This document shows positions 25,597 through 35,219 of a stretch of DNA of 64,000 nt, piece by piece. Position numbers and translations under genes: made by a program. The DNA is from Streptococcus suis (GTDB lineage Bacteria > Bacillota > Bacilli > Lactobacillales > Streptococcaceae): assembly GCA_029593505.1 (NCBI GenBank), contig JAKTNI010000001.1:368869-432868 (forward strand). The letters are read 5' to 3'. Numbering within the stretch: the stretch's first letter is position 1; each line of letters begins with the position of its first letter. A model generated the notes under the pieces. That model was given only the letters and a program-made list of their open reading frames with translations. It had not been told where the DNA came from and did not search any database.

Positions 25597-26320
25597 AATA
25601 ATTAGAAATGTAATTTATCTTCTTTTAAGTGGTCTCGCAGGTGGTTTGATAGGTTTCTTTGGTGCAATGTACCATGATAGAGGTTTGTCGTTAGCTATTG
25701 GTTTAGAACATATCTTATTTTTTACTAGGATTATGAATGTTATTATATTCGGTATAGCTTTTTATTTTGGAATATCTGCTAGAGCAGTACATAAGATATA
25801 TCAAGAGTCTGATATGCAAGACGATGACCTCATTGATGATTTATATAAAAAAATGTATCGCAATCTGGAGTATGCGACAATATTGTTTAATATAGCAGTT
25901 TCAATGACTATTTTAAACTTAGGATTAGGTTTTCAGATGAATTTTTCCAAGTTGAAAGGATTCATTGCTTTTGGATCAATTGATTTAGGATTATTGCTAC
26001 TGCTTTCGATATCTCAGCCATTAATCCTAAAGTTAACTCAAAAAATCCGTGAATATAAATTGTCTGCTTTTGCAACAGTTAAGGAAATGAAAGATTTTGT
26101 CGATTCAATGGACGAAGGAGAAAGACAAGCAAATTATGAAGTTAGTTTTCAAATTATTTTTTCTTTAAACCAAATTATTTTGCCAGGGTTATATGTAGCT
26201 TTATTCTTTTTATCTCTTATATTAAAGGAGGCACAGGTAATTGGCTATGTAATCGTTGCATTTATTCATATTTATATTAATATCATGAGTATTAAAATGA
26301 TTCGGCAATATTTCAAGTAA
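25568..26320 (+). CDS. DUF3169 family membrane protein
   Basis: A 250-residue membrane protein with two N-terminal helices (about 14-34 and 43-66), a central soluble stretch (KIYQESDMQDDDLIDDLYKK) and two more helix pairs (about 98-150 and 195-240). It fits DUF3169, common in Firmicutes beside YgzD-type XRE regulators, without known function. GGGGAG lies before ATG 25568. The upstream regulator gene is co-oriented and close, so the two are probably co-transcribed. Confidence 0.75.
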   Translation: MKQGKSTKNRIIRNVIYLLLSGLAGGLIGFFGAMYHDRGLSLAIGLEHILFFTRIMNVIIFGIAFYFGISARAVHKIYQESDMQDDDLIDDLYKKMYRNLEYATILFNIAVSMTILNLGLGFQMNFSKLKGFIAFGSIDLGLLLLLSISQPLILKLTQKIREYKLSAFATVKEMKDFVDSMDEGERQANYEVSFQIIFSLNQIILPGLYVALFFLSLILKEAQVIGYVIVAFIHIYINIMSIKMIRQYFK

Positions 26321-26368
26321 AATAATTGACTATTGGCATAACGGTAGTTGATATATAGAAAGGGTTAT

Positions 26369-26674
26369 ATGGAACTGGGGTTAATACTGCTTTGTATCTA
26401 CTTGATTATAAGTCAAGGTAAGAAGTTAAAGAACTTACAACGTGAAGTCAGAAAATTGACCAAAGCAAAAGGAGAGGATAAAACAATGTCAATGATTTTG
26501 GAAGAATTAGTTGGTAGCAAGTGTAGTATTCAATTTGAAGATGATGTTATAGCTTATGAATATACCGTTCTAGCTATTGATGAAGAATGGGTAAAACTTC
26601 GTTATGAGAATAAAAAAGGAAATATCAAAAATTATGTGGTGAGAATTGACAATATTAAACAAATTGAGTTCTAA
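26369..26674 (+). CDS. Single-helix membrane protein with small soluble domain, unrecognised
   Basis: The 101-residue protein starts at ATG 26369, with AAAGGG at 26359-26364. A membrane helix (2-17) is followed by a charged helix (GKKLKNLQREVRKLTKAKGE) and a ~55-residue, probably beta-rich domain (GSKCSIQFEDD, EEWVKLRYENKKG). The tail looks like an SH3-like small barrel, but I cannot name a family. It is 48 bases after DUF3169 and in the same direction, so probably in the same unit. Confidence 0.6.
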   Translation: MELGLILLCIYLIISQGKKLKNLQREVRKLTKAKGEDKTMSMILEELVGSKCSIQFEDDVIAYEYTVLAIDEEWVKLRYENKKGNIKNYVVRIDNIKQIEF

Positions 26675-26691
26675 GAAAGGAGATTTTGGTC

Positions 26692-27204
26692 ATGAAAAAA
26701 GAAAACATGTATGGTTCGTTTTATTCGTTTCTTTTATGATATTGTAGGAGAAATAGATAAAGATAAATATGCAGCCTTGATGAATTTTGGTAATAATATG
26801 TACATGTTGTTTACAATTATCATGGTAGTAACATTTTTTATTAGCTTGTTACTTGGAGAAGATATCATAGGGATTTCTTTGTTCATAGTTTTTTCTACGC
26901 ACAGATCAAGAAAGAACGCTTGATCAGTTCTTTGGGGTTAGATATGTTGGTGGTCAGTAAAGAAGAACAAGATTGAGCACGTAAAAAGATGATGAAACGT
27001 AACATGTTTTAAAGTTTGTATCTTTTCTTAGTCACTCTTATGGTGACGATTGGGTTATGGCATTCGAATATTCCTCAGGAAAATGGAACTAGTTCAGTTG
27101 TTTATTGGCAGTTTGCAGCTCCAGTGACGATTATTGGAGTTACATTTGTAGGATTCATCGTTTTTTATATTGTGAATCGCCTTAAAATCAAATTGGTCTC
27201 ATGA
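26692..27204 (+). pseudogene. DUF3278-like membrane protein, multiply disrupted
   Basis: The start (ATG 26692, with AAAGGAG upstream) stops after 15 codons, while the +1 frame from 26711 reads VRFIRFFYDIVGEIDKDKY, a DUF3278-like N-terminus. A second frameshift near 26895 leads into FYAQIKKERLISSLGLDML. In-frame TGA (26974-26976) and TAA (27010-27012) codons then break the chain before a last membrane pair (LVTLMVTIGLW; TIIGVTFVGFIVFYIVN). With at least four lesions it is clearly decayed. The DUF3278 name is a recognition from memory. Confidence 0.7.
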
Positions 27205-27320
27205 AGAATGGCCTGTGAAGCAGGAAAAGTTTGATGTTGAGTTTGGAATACTATATAAGGTTCGGATACTATTGTTGTAGATCTTTGAAAAGAAAATGAT
27301 TATAGAGATGGAGATTAAAA

Positions 27321-27983
27321 ATGAAAATAAAAGAAGTTATTAGTAATTGGAAGTTTATTTTGTTAGGATTGGGGATATTAGGGTTTCATATTTTAACGAT
27401 ACGAATAATCTCCTCATTACCTAATTTTGAAGGAAACAATCTAGTGATAGGAGCAGTATTATGGGGAGGTATGAGTATTGTTTCTTTATGGATTGCATGG
27501 AAACTTGGTTTATTTTCCAGTGATAAAAAATGGGGATTTTTAGGAGCAGTAGGTTTTGTAGGCATTGGTTTTATTATTTTATTTGGTATTAAACTACTTG
27601 GTGGGCAAATCCTTATGTTGGAACAAGGGGGTGGACAGACGACTGTCAACCAATCAGCGCTTCAAAATAGTGGTTTACCAGCCTTGCTTCTTTTTATCTT
27701 CGTTGTTTTGCTTGCACCTACTATAGAAGAATTACTCTTTCGTGGTATTTTAATGGGAAAAGTATTTGGTAAAGATTCGATTGTTGGTCTACTCTTATCT
27801 AGTTTTTTATTTGGACTAAGTCATACACCTACTAATATTGGTTCATGGGTTATCTATGGTGGAATGGGATTAGTGCTAGGTTTGATTTATCGGTTTTCTG
27901 GAAAGTTTTCATATGCAATAGCCTTGCATTTTATCAATAATTTGCTATCTTTTGGTATAATGCTATTATTACAACAAGTATAA
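27321..27983 (+). CDS. CPBP-family intramembrane glutamic endopeptidase
   Basis: A 220-residue protein with about six helices carrying the CPBP/Abi motifs: EELLFRGILMGKVFG, FLFGLSHTPTN, and HFINNLLSFG. These residues form the glutamate-histidine site of Rce1-like intramembrane proteases. In streptococci and lactobacilli such genes often accompany bacteriocin loci and give self-immunity, but no bacteriocin gene is seen here. GGAG upstream supports ATG 27321. The next CPBP gene follows after 16 bases. Confidence 0.88.
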   Translation: MKIKEVISNWKFILLGLGILGFHILTIRIISSLPNFEGNNLVIGAVLWGGMSIVSLWIAWKLGLFSSDKKWGFLGAVGFVGIGFIILFGIKLLGGQILMLEQGGGQTTVNQSALQNSGLPALLLFIFVVLLAPTIEELLFRGILMGKVFGKDSIVGLLLSSFLFGLSHTPTNIGSWVIYGGMGLVLGLIYRFSGKFSYAIALHFINNLLSFGIMLLLQQV

Positions 27984-27999
27984 GAAAGAGGAGTACTAT

Positions 28000-28674
28000 A
28001 TGTTGAACTACCTGAAACATTCAGCTTTATTATTTTTATATTTTATAGTCTATCAATTTTTATTAGGTTTTCTAATGGTTGGTGCTTTCGTGAAGGAGCT
28101 TCCAGATATTCCACCTGTTTTGATAGAGAATATTGTCTGGGTGATGGGAATTATTGGAATTGTTCTTTTAACAGTATTATCTATTGTTTTGTGGAGGGTC
28201 GTTTATCCACGTAAAACCATTGATTACAGATATGAGTCTTTAGGATTTCATAAGATTTGTTGGCCAATTCTGTTGTATGTTGCTTTTGTGATTTTTCAAT
28301 TTTTAGTTCCTATACCAGAAAGCACCAACCAACAGCTCGTTGTTGCTTGGATTTCAGATTATCCTATTTTAAGTTTCTTTGGAGTTGTTCTATTTGCTCC
28401 AATTTTGGAAGAATTGATCTTCCGTGGTTTCTTAGCTACTTATTTCTTTCCTAAAATGCTTGATGGAACAGCAGTTGGTTTTTATTTGGGAATTACAGCT
28501 ACACTGTTTAGTATGATACATGGACCAGCAACCATTCCACAATTTTTATTGTACTTTACAATGGGTGTAACTCTTGGCTGGCTCTATTTGATTAAACGAG
28601 ATATTCGCTATTCGATTGCTTTACATATAGCTAATAATTTATTATCTTTTATCCTTGTTTTATTATCTACATAA
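28000..28674 (+). CDS. CPBP-family intramembrane glutamic endopeptidase (second copy)
   Basis: A 224-residue membrane protein with the same motifs as its neighbour: LEELIFRGFLATYFF, TLFSMIHGPATI, and ALHIANNLLSF. The two copies are diverged, so this is an old duplication or two independent acquisitions. AGAGGAG lies before ATG 28000. Both copies are intact although the genes upstream are decayed. A terminator follows at once. Confidence 0.88.
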   Translation: MLNYLKHSALLFLYFIVYQFLLGFLMVGAFVKELPDIPPVLIENIVWVMGIIGIVLLTVLSIVLWRVVYPRKTIDYRYESLGFHKICWPILLYVAFVIFQFLVPIPESTNQQLVVAWISDYPILSFFGVVLFAPILEELIFRGFLATYFFPKMLDGTAVGFYLGITATLFSMIHGPATIPQFLLYFTMGVTLGWLYLIKRDIRYSIALHIANNLLSFILVLLST

Positions 28675-28679
28675 ACTAG

Positions 28680-28717
28680 AAAAAACAGCTCATTTCATAT
28701 GTAATGAGCTGTTTTTT
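28680..28717. terminator. Bidirectional terminator between CPBP gene and nrdF
   Basis: A perfect 15-base-pair stem (28680-28694 with 28703-28717) with an eight-base loop has an A-run on one side and a T-run on the other. It lies between convergent stops and can serve both. Confidence 0.88.
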
Positions 28718-28728
28718 ATTCTAAAGAC

Positions 28729-29688
28729 TTACAATCCGTATAAGTAGTCATCGTCCTGCATAGCTTCAACCTCGCCAAGTAAGTAGCCATTACCGACTTG
28801 TGAGAAGAAATCATGGTTTGAGGTACCTGTTGAAATACCATTCATGATGATTGGATTGACATCGTCGGCAGAATCTGGGAACAAGGGATCTTGTCCTAGA
28901 TTCATGAGTGCTTTATTTGCATTGTAGCGTAAAAAGGTTTTCACTTCCTCAGTCCAGCCAACACCGTCGTATAGGGATTCGGTATAACCTTCTTCGTTTT
29001 CGTATAATTGGTAAAGAAGATCGTACATCCAGTCACGCAATTGATCTTGTTCTGCTTCAGATAATTCATTGAAGCCAAGTTGGAACTTGTAACCGATGTA
29101 GGTACCATGTACGGATTCGTCACGGATAATCAGTTTAATAATTTCTGCGACATTCGCTAATTTATTATTACCTAAATAGTATAAAGGAGTAAAGAAACCA
29201 GAGTAGAAGAGGAACGTTTCAAGAAATACACTGGCAACTTTTTTTTCAAGAGGTGTTCCATTTTCATAGATTTCGTTAATCATTTTTGCCTTACGTTGTA
29301 GGTATTCATTGCTATTGGTCCACTCAAATATTTCTTCGATTTCCGACTTGGTATTGAGAGTAGAAAAGATAGAAGAATATGACTTAGCATGAACGGATTC
29401 CATGAATTGAATATTGTTATAAACGGCTTCTTCATGTGGAGTGCGAATGTCGTTACGTAGTGCTTGTACTCCAGTTTCTGATTGAAGTGTATCTAAGAGA
29501 GTCAATCCTCCAAATACTTTACCTACCAAGTCTTTTTCTTTGGCTGTTAATTTGCGCCAATCATCTAGGTCGTTTGATAGCGGGATTCGTGTGTCGAGCC
29601 AGAATTGCTCGGTTAACTTTTCCCATGTGGATTTATCGATAACATCTTCGATAGCATTCCAGTTTATGGCTTTATAATAGGTTTCCAT
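28729..29688 (-). CDS. nrdF: Class Ib ribonucleotide reductase, small (radical) subunit
   Basis: A 319-residue ferritin-like protein that holds the dimetal-tyrosyl radical cofactor. Metal ligands are visible in TLLDTLQSETGVQ (Asp), FMESVHAKSYSSIF (Glu, His), ETFLFYSGF (Glu) and IIRDESVHGTYIGYK (Glu, His). The last residues (DDDYLYGL) resemble the NrdE-docking tail. With NrdE it reduces ribonucleotides to deoxyribonucleotides aerobically. It follows nrdE by 62 bases on the same strand. No nrdI gene lies in the visible cluster. Confidence 0.96.
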   Translation of the reverse strand: METYYKAINWNAIEDVIDKSTWEKLTEQFWLDTRIPLSNDLDDWRKLTAKEKDLVGKVFGGLTLLDTLQSETGVQALRNDIRTPHEEAVYNNIQFMESVHAKSYSSIFSTLNTKSEIEEIFEWTNSNEYLQRKAKMINEIYENGTPLEKKVASVFLETFLFYSGFFTPLYYLGNNKLANVAEIIKLIIRDESVHGTYIGYKFQLGFNELSEAEQDQLRDWMYDLLYQLYENEEGYTESLYDGVGWTEEVKTFLRYNANKALMNLGQDPLFPDSADDVNPIIMNGISTGTSNHDFFSQVGNGYLLGEVEAMQDDDYLYGL

Positions 29689-29750
29689 GAGTTACATCTT
29701 TCATTGTATAATTCTTTTATTGTTTCCAGTTAAATAGCTGATAATAGACT

Positions 29751-31910
29751 TTAAATGACACAAGATTCACATTGATTTGCACCAATTTCTTCACCGTCAT
29801 CTGTAAAGGTACGAATGTAGTAGATGGATTTAATACCTTTGTTGAAAGCGTAATTGCGCAGAATAGATAAGTCGCGTGTTGTTTGTTTATTATCTTTTTT
29901 CCATTCGTAGAGTTCTTTTGGTAGCTCACTACGGAGGAAGAGAGTGAGTGATAGTCCTTGATCTACATGTTCTGTTGCGGCTGCATAGACGTCAATAACT
30001 TTACGCATATCCATATCATAGGCTGAAGTATAGAAAGGAATTGTTTCTGTTGCTAAACCAGAAGCAGGGTAGTAGATTTTACCGATTTTCTTTTCTTGGC
30101 GTTCTTCAATTCGTTGGGTGATCGGATGGATAGATGCGGATACGTCATTGATATAAGAAATAGAGCCGTTTGGTGCCACAGCGAGACGGTTTTGATGGTA
30201 AAGACCATCTGCTTTTACTTTCTCTCGCAAGTCTGTCCAATCTTGCCCACTAGGAATAAAAATTCCTTCAAAGAGTTCTTGAACGCGTTTGGATTGTGGT
30301 TGGTATTTTCCGGTTACATACTTGTCAAAATAACGACCACTAGCATAAGTTGATTTTTCAAACTGATGGAAGGTTGTTTTGCGTTCACGAGCTATATTAT
30401 TTGATTCTACCAAAGTCCAGTAGTTAAGAAGCATGAAATAGATATTTGTAAATTCAACAGACTCTTCAGATCCATATTCAATCAACTGTTGAGCTAGATA
30501 GCTGTGAAGTCCCATAGCTCCCAAACCAATAGAATGCGCTCGACTGTTTCCGGCTTCAATAGATGGTACTGCAGAGATGTGTGAGTGATCCGTCACAAAC
30601 GTTAAGGCGCGTGTCATTGCACGAACGGAGCGTCCAAAATCTGGGGATTTCATGAGATTAACGATGTTGGTTGAACCTAAGTTACATGAAACATCTGTTC
30701 CCATTGTTACATACTCTTGCGAATCATTGATCCGACTTGGTGTTTGAACCTGTAGAATTTCTGAACAGAGATTTGACATGATAATCTTACCATCAACTGG
30801 ATTACTACGATTAGCTGTATCGATGTTGATGATGTAAGGATAGCCAGATTCTTGTTGGAGTTTAGAAATTTCTGTCTCTAAATCCCGAGCTTTGATTTTA
30901 CTTTTACGTATACGAGGATTTGCTACGAGCTCGTCATATTTTTCAGTAATATCAATATAGCTGTAAGGTATGCCGTATTCTAGTTCAACAGAATAAGGAC
31001 TAAAAAGATACATGTCTTCATTGTTACGTGCTAGTTCGTAGAACTTGTCAGGAACAGTAATTCCTAATGAAAGAGTTTTGACGCGTACTTTCTCATCAGC
31101 ATTTTCTTTTTTCGTTGAAAGAAAGGCGATGATATCTGGGTGGAAGACATCCAGGTAAACAACTCCTGCACCTTGTCGTTGTCCGAGTTGGTTGGAGTAG
31201 GAGAAGCTATCTTCAAATAGTTTCATAACAGGCACAACGCCTGAGGCAGCTCCCTCATATCCTTTGATTGGTGCACCTGCTTCACGCAAGTTACTAAGAG
31301 AGATGCCAACACCGCCTCCAATACGAGATAACTGTAATGCAGAGTTGATAGAACGTCCGATTGAATTCATGTCGTCTGTTACTTGAAGAAGGAAACAAGA
31401 TACTAATTCACCACGACGAGCTCGACCTGCATTTAAGAAAGAAGGAGTAGCAGGCTGATAGCGAAGATGAATCATCTCATTGGCTAAATCAAGTGCTAGT
31501 TCTTCATTACCTTCGGCAAAGTAAAGAGCGTTAAATAGCACTCGATCTTCCATACTCTCAAGGTAATAAGCACCATCATTCGTTTTAAGAGCATACTGAT
31601 TGTAGAACTTATAGGCTGCCATGAACGATTGAAATTGAAATTGTTGCTCTTTTAAGAATTGATCAATTTTGATGAGGAATTCTGGACGATAGTGTGCTAA
31701 AAATTCTTTTTCAATATAGTTTTCTGTCACTAGATAGTCGATTTTGTCTAAAATCGTAGCGAATTGTTTTGTGTTGGGAATTACATTTTCTTTGAAAAAG
31801 GCTTCCAAAGCTTCTTTATCCTTGTGGAGTGGAATTTGTCCATTGATAGGACGATTAATTTCATTATTTAGACGGAAGTAGGATACATCGCCCAACTCTT
31901 TTAAACTCAT
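29751..31910 (-). CDS. nrdE: Class Ib ribonucleotide reductase, large subunit
   Basis: A 719-residue catalytic subunit. The N-terminus lacks a long ATP-cone, as usual in class Ib. Active-site elements include NAGRARRGELVSCFLLQV (first redox Cys), NLCSEILQVQTP (thiyl Cys and Glu), the specificity region GGGVGISLSNLR, and the redox tail ending in NQCESCVI, which exchanges electrons with NrdH. It lies between nrdH and nrdF. ATG at 31910 gives the standard length. Confidence 0.96.
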   Translation of the reverse strand: MSLKELGDVSYFRLNNEINRPINGQIPLHKDKEALEAFFKENVIPNTKQFATILDKIDYLVTENYIEKEFLAHYRPEFLIKIDQFLKEQQFQFQSFMAAYKFYNQYALKTNDGAYYLESMEDRVLFNALYFAEGNEELALDLANEMIHLRYQPATPSFLNAGRARRGELVSCFLLQVTDDMNSIGRSINSALQLSRIGGGVGISLSNLREAGAPIKGYEGAASGVVPVMKLFEDSFSYSNQLGQRQGAGVVYLDVFHPDIIAFLSTKKENADEKVRVKTLSLGITVPDKFYELARNNEDMYLFSPYSVELEYGIPYSYIDITEKYDELVANPRIRKSKIKARDLETEISKLQQESGYPYIINIDTANRSNPVDGKIIMSNLCSEILQVQTPSRINDSQEYVTMGTDVSCNLGSTNIVNLMKSPDFGRSVRAMTRALTFVTDHSHISAVPSIEAGNSRAHSIGLGAMGLHSYLAQQLIEYGSEESVEFTNIYFMLLNYWTLVESNNIARERKTTFHQFEKSTYASGRYFDKYVTGKYQPQSKRVQELFEGIFIPSGQDWTDLREKVKADGLYHQNRLAVAPNGSISYINDVSASIHPITQRIEERQEKKIGKIYYPASGLATETIPFYTSAYDMDMRKVIDVYAAATEHVDQGLSLTLFLRSELPKELYEWKKDNKQTTRDLSILRNYAFNKGIKSIYYIRTFTDDGEEIGANQCESCVI

Positions 31911-32018
31911 AATTCATTGTCTCTTTCTATATTATAAAAAACCAAAAAAAATAGTGACTAAGTACTTTTGTATCAGTTGAGTTCAACTACCTTTTGAGTA
32001 TGCCGTTAGACAGATTGT

Positions 32019-32237
32019 CTAAATCAAAGCTTTTAGTTTTCCAGGTTGGAAACCAGAAAAGACTTCATTTTCAGTTTCGATAATAGGTGCTGCTGAAAAT
32101 CCCAATCCTTTTACATGCTCAATAAATTCAGGTTGTTCATCTAAGTTGATTTCTTTGTATGTAACGCTTTGTTGATCCAAGAATTTTTTGGTCATTTTAC
32201 ATTGCACACAGTTATTCTTTGAATAGATAGTGATCAT
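32019..32237 (-). CDS. nrdH: Glutaredoxin-like electron donor NrdH
   Basis: A 72-residue thioredoxin-fold protein with redox motif CVQC (Cys10, Cys13) and the NrdH-type end GFSAAPIIETENEVFSGFQP. It passes electrons to the C-terminal cysteines of NrdE. It is the first gene of the nrdHEF unit, 108 bases before nrdE, preceded by GGAGAG. I saw no clear NrdR box in its upstream region. Confidence 0.95.
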   Translation of the reverse strand: MITIYSKNNCVQCKMTKKFLDQQSVTYKEINLDEQPEFIEHVKGLGFSAAPIIETENEVFSGFQPGKLKALI

Positions 32238-32296
32238 TCAATCTCTCCTTTATGTCTAGTGGAAGCTCTTACACGTTCCTTTTTATATACCAAACT

Positions 32297-32325
32297 AGAA
32301 TACAAAATTTTGGACTTAAAGTCAA
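32297..32325 (-). promoter_or_regulatory. Promoter of nrdHEF
   Basis: On the minus strand TTGACT (32325-32320) and TATTCT (32302-32297) are exactly 17 bases apart, about 60 bases before the nrdH start. Confidence 0.65.
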
Positions 32326-32492
32326 GGGAATAACTAAATATAGTATGCGAAATAAACAAAGGTACCATATGTAGTACATTTTTCGGTAGGGATTTACTGG
32401 TTAGAGTGGATGAATAGAGTACAGAACTTGAGGAGTGGTTATTGTTTGGATAGGTTATGTTAGATTTTTTAACATTTTCTGTTATTTTGTTA

Positions 32493-32522
32493 TTGAGCGT
32501 ACAGGATAAACTGTATTATACT
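32493..32522 (+). promoter_or_regulatory. Promoter of acn-citZ-icd
   Basis: TTGAGC (32493-32498) and TATACT (32517-32522) are 18 bases apart. The aconitase ATG follows 27 bases later with AGGGAGG before it. The rest of the 310-base nrdH-acn interval (32238-32549) holds the two divergent promoters and nothing else I recognise. Confidence 0.6.
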
Positions 32523-32549
32523 AATCAATAATGGAGAGGGAGGCTACAT

Positions 32550-35219
32550 ATGAATTCATCATACCAAAATCACTTACACTATAAAGAAAAAACCTATGTA
32601 TACTATGAATTGGAGGCGATTGCACGCCAATATAATATCAATATCCAGTCATTGCCTTATACAATTCGTATCTTGCTAGAAAGTTTATTACGTAAAGAAG
32701 ATGGAATAGATGTCACAAAACATCACATATATGATTTGCTACATTATCAAGCAAGTTGTCCTAAAGGAGAAGTGCCGTTTAAACCGAGTCGTGTCATTCT
32801 ACAGGACTTCACAGGTGTTCCTGTAGTAGTAGATTTAGCTTCTATGCGGGATGCGGTGGTACAAGCTGGTGGAAATCCTGACCTAATCAATCCCGAAATT
32901 CCAGTTGATCTAGTTATTGATCATTCTGTTCAAGTTGACTTTTTTGGTACGGAACAAGCTTTTGAACAAAATATTACTTTAGAATTTGAACGAAATACGG
33001 AACGTTATGAATTTTTAAAATGGGCAGAAAATTCTTTTGAAAATTATCGTGCTGTTCCTCCAGCTACTGGAATCATTCATCAAGTGAACATTGAATTTTT
33101 AAGTGATGTGGTAATCCACAAGGATGGCATGTTGTATCCTGATTCGATGTTTGGTACGGATAGTCATACTACAATGATTAATGGTATTGGCGTTTTGGGC
33201 TGGGGTGTCGGAGGAATTGAAGCGGAAGCGGCTATGTTGGGAGAGGCTTCCTATTTTCCCATTCCAGAGGTTATTGGTGTGTATTTGACAGGGCAATTGC
33301 CAAAGGTAGCAACGGCTACAGATTTAGCATTAAAAGTTACCCAACTTCTGCGACAAGAAAATGTCGTGGGCAAGTTTGTTGAATTCTTTGGTCCAGGTCT
33401 ATCCTCATTAACATTAGCAGATCGTGCTACAGTCTCCAACATGGCTCCGGAATATGGTGCTACTTGTGGTTACTTTCCAATTGATGCTGAAACGTTGAAA
33501 TATATGCGATTGACCAATCGTTCGGAAGAACAAATTGGTTTGACAGAAGCTTATGCAAAGAAGAATGATCTTTTTTATGATCCAGAGCATCTTCCAACTT
33601 ATACTAAGGTATTGGGTTTAGATTTGGACACAGTTGTTCCGTCTATCTCTGGTCCAAAACGTCCTCAAGATTTAATTGAACTGACCGAAGCGAAACAAGA
33701 ATTTCAAGCTAGTTTGACACGTGAAGTAGGGGTTCGTGGTTTTGGGTTAGATGCAGGAGAACTCGAAAAGAAAGTATCCATTCAATATAAAGATGGTGTA
33801 GAAAGCATTCAGACTGGTCATGTGGCAATTGCAGCGATTACTTCGTGTACCAATACTTCCAATCCATATGTGTTGCTAGCGGCAGGGTTACTTGCTAAGA
33901 AAGCTGTTGAGAGAGGATTGTCGGTTTCTAAGACGGTGAAAACTTCGTTGGCGCCGGGTTCGAAAGTTGTAACAGGATATTTGAAGAAGTCGGGCTTACA
34001 ACAGTATCTCGATAGACTGGGTTTTCATTTGGTAGGATATGGTTGTACAACTTGTATCGGAAATTCAGGAGATCTACAGACGGAAGTGGCTGAAGCCATC
34101 AGAGAGAGTGATTTACTAGTATCGGCAGTTTTATCCGGAAACCGAAATTTTGAAGGAAGAATCAATCCATTAGTAAAGGCTAATTTTTTAGCTAGTCCGC
34201 CATTGGTGGTAGCTTATGCTATAGCTGGAAATATGAACATTGACTTGACCATAGAACCACTAGGGTATGATAAGACGGGGCAAGCAGTCTATTTATCTGA
34301 TATTATGCCAAACCGTGAGGAAGTAGATGCTTATATTGAACGCTATGTTACTCGCGATCTCTATAAAGAAGAATACAATGAAGTTTTTACCGATAGCAAG
34401 GTTTGGAATGCTATTCAAACAAGAACAGAAAAGAATTACAATTGGAATAAGGCGTCAACCTATATTCAAAATCCACCGTATTTTAAAGAGATGCAATCTG
34501 ATTTATCTCTCAAACCACTAGAGAATTTAGTTGTGCTGGCAAAATTTGGAGATTCTGTAACAACTGATCATATATCGCCAGCAGGAAATATTGCTCGATT
34601 AAGTCCAGCAGCTCGCTATTTGGAGGAAAATGGAATTGAGTATAAAGATTTTAATTCTTATGGTAGTAGACGTGGTAATCATGAGGTAATGATGCGTGGA
34701 ACTTTTGCGAATATTCGGATTAAAAATGAGTTAGCCAATGGAAAAATTGGGGGCTGGACTTGCTACAATGGGGAAATTATTCCGATTTATGATGCAGCTA
34801 TGAACTACCAAAAGGCTGGGATTTCTAGTATGGTAATCGCAGGTAAGGACTATGGTATGGGATCTAGTCGTGATTGGGCAGCCAAGGGAGCAAATCTTCT
34901 TGGAGTAAAGGTGGTATTGGCTGAGTCATTTGAAAGAATTCATCGCTCTAATTTGGTTATGATGGGCATTTTACCCTTACAATTTTTAGAAGGTCAGACG
35001 GCTACAAGTCTTGGTTTGACAGGATTTGAAACGTATTCCATTGAACTTCCTCAAGATGTCACAGTGGGACAATTGGTTACTGTACGAGCTACATCGGAGA
35101 ATGATTGTAAAGAATTTCAAGCTTTAGTTCGTTTTGATGCAGAAGCAGATATTCGCTACTATCGTCATGGAGGAATTTTACCAATGGTAGTTAGAAAGAA
35201 ACTGGGAGGGAATCTATGA
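32550..35219 (+). CDS. acn: Aconitate hydratase
   Basis: An 889-residue AcnA/IRP1-type aconitase that isomerises citrate to isocitrate with a 4Fe-4S cluster. Cluster cysteines are seen in [12 protein letters not shown] and [12 protein letters not shown]. Other motifs are [22 protein letters not shown] and, in the swivel domain, [14 protein letters not shown] and [16 protein letters not shown]. It is first in acn-citZ-icd, with its stop overlapping citZ by four bases (ATGA). The set makes 2-oxoglutarate for glutamate. Confidence 0.96.
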   Translation: MNSSYQNHLHYKEKTYVYYELEAIARQYNINIQSLPYTIRILLESLLRKEDGIDVTKHHIYDLLHYQASCPKGEVPFKPSRVILQDFTGVPVVVDLASMRDAVVQAGGNPDLINPEIPVDLVIDHSVQVDFFGTEQAFEQNITLEFERNTERYEFLKWAENSFENYRAVPPATGIIHQVNIEFLSDVVIHKDGMLYPDSMFGTDSHTTMINGIGVLGWGVGGIEAEAAMLGEASYFPIPEVIGVYLTGQLPKVATATDLALKVTQLLRQENVVGKFVEFFGPGLSSLTLADRATVSNMAPEYGATCGYFPIDAETLKYMRLTNRSEEQIGLTEAYAKKNDLFYDPEHLPTYTKVLGLDLDTVVPSISGPKRPQDLIELTEAKQEFQASLTREVGVRGFGLDAGELEKKVSIQYKDGVESIQTGHVAIAAITSCTNTSNPYVLLAAGLLAKKAVERGLSVSKTVKTSLAPGSKVVTGYLKKSGLQQYLDRLGFHLVGYGCTTCIGNSGDLQTEVAEAIRESDLLVSAVLSGNRNFEGRINPLVKANFLASPPLVVAYAIAGNMNIDLTIEPLGYDKTGQAVYLSDIMPNREEVDAYIERYVTRDLYKEEYNEVFTDSKVWNAIQTRTEKNYNWNKASTYIQNPPYFKEMQSDLSLKPLENLVVLAKFGDSVTTDHISPAGNIARLSPAARYLEENGIEYKDFNSYGSRRGNHEVMMRGTFANIRIKNELANGKIGGWTCYNGEIIPIYDAAMNYQKAGISSMVIAGKDYGMGSSRDWAAKGANLLGVKVVLAESFERIHRSNLVMMGILPLQFLEGQTATSLGLTGFETYSIELPQDVTVGQLVTVRATSENDCKEFQALVRFDAEADIRYYRHGGILPMVVRKKLGGNL

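Noticed and set aside
32238-32549. NrdR boxes upstream of nrdHEF
   Set aside because: I looked for paired ACA(C/A)-type palindromes near the promoter and found no convincing match.
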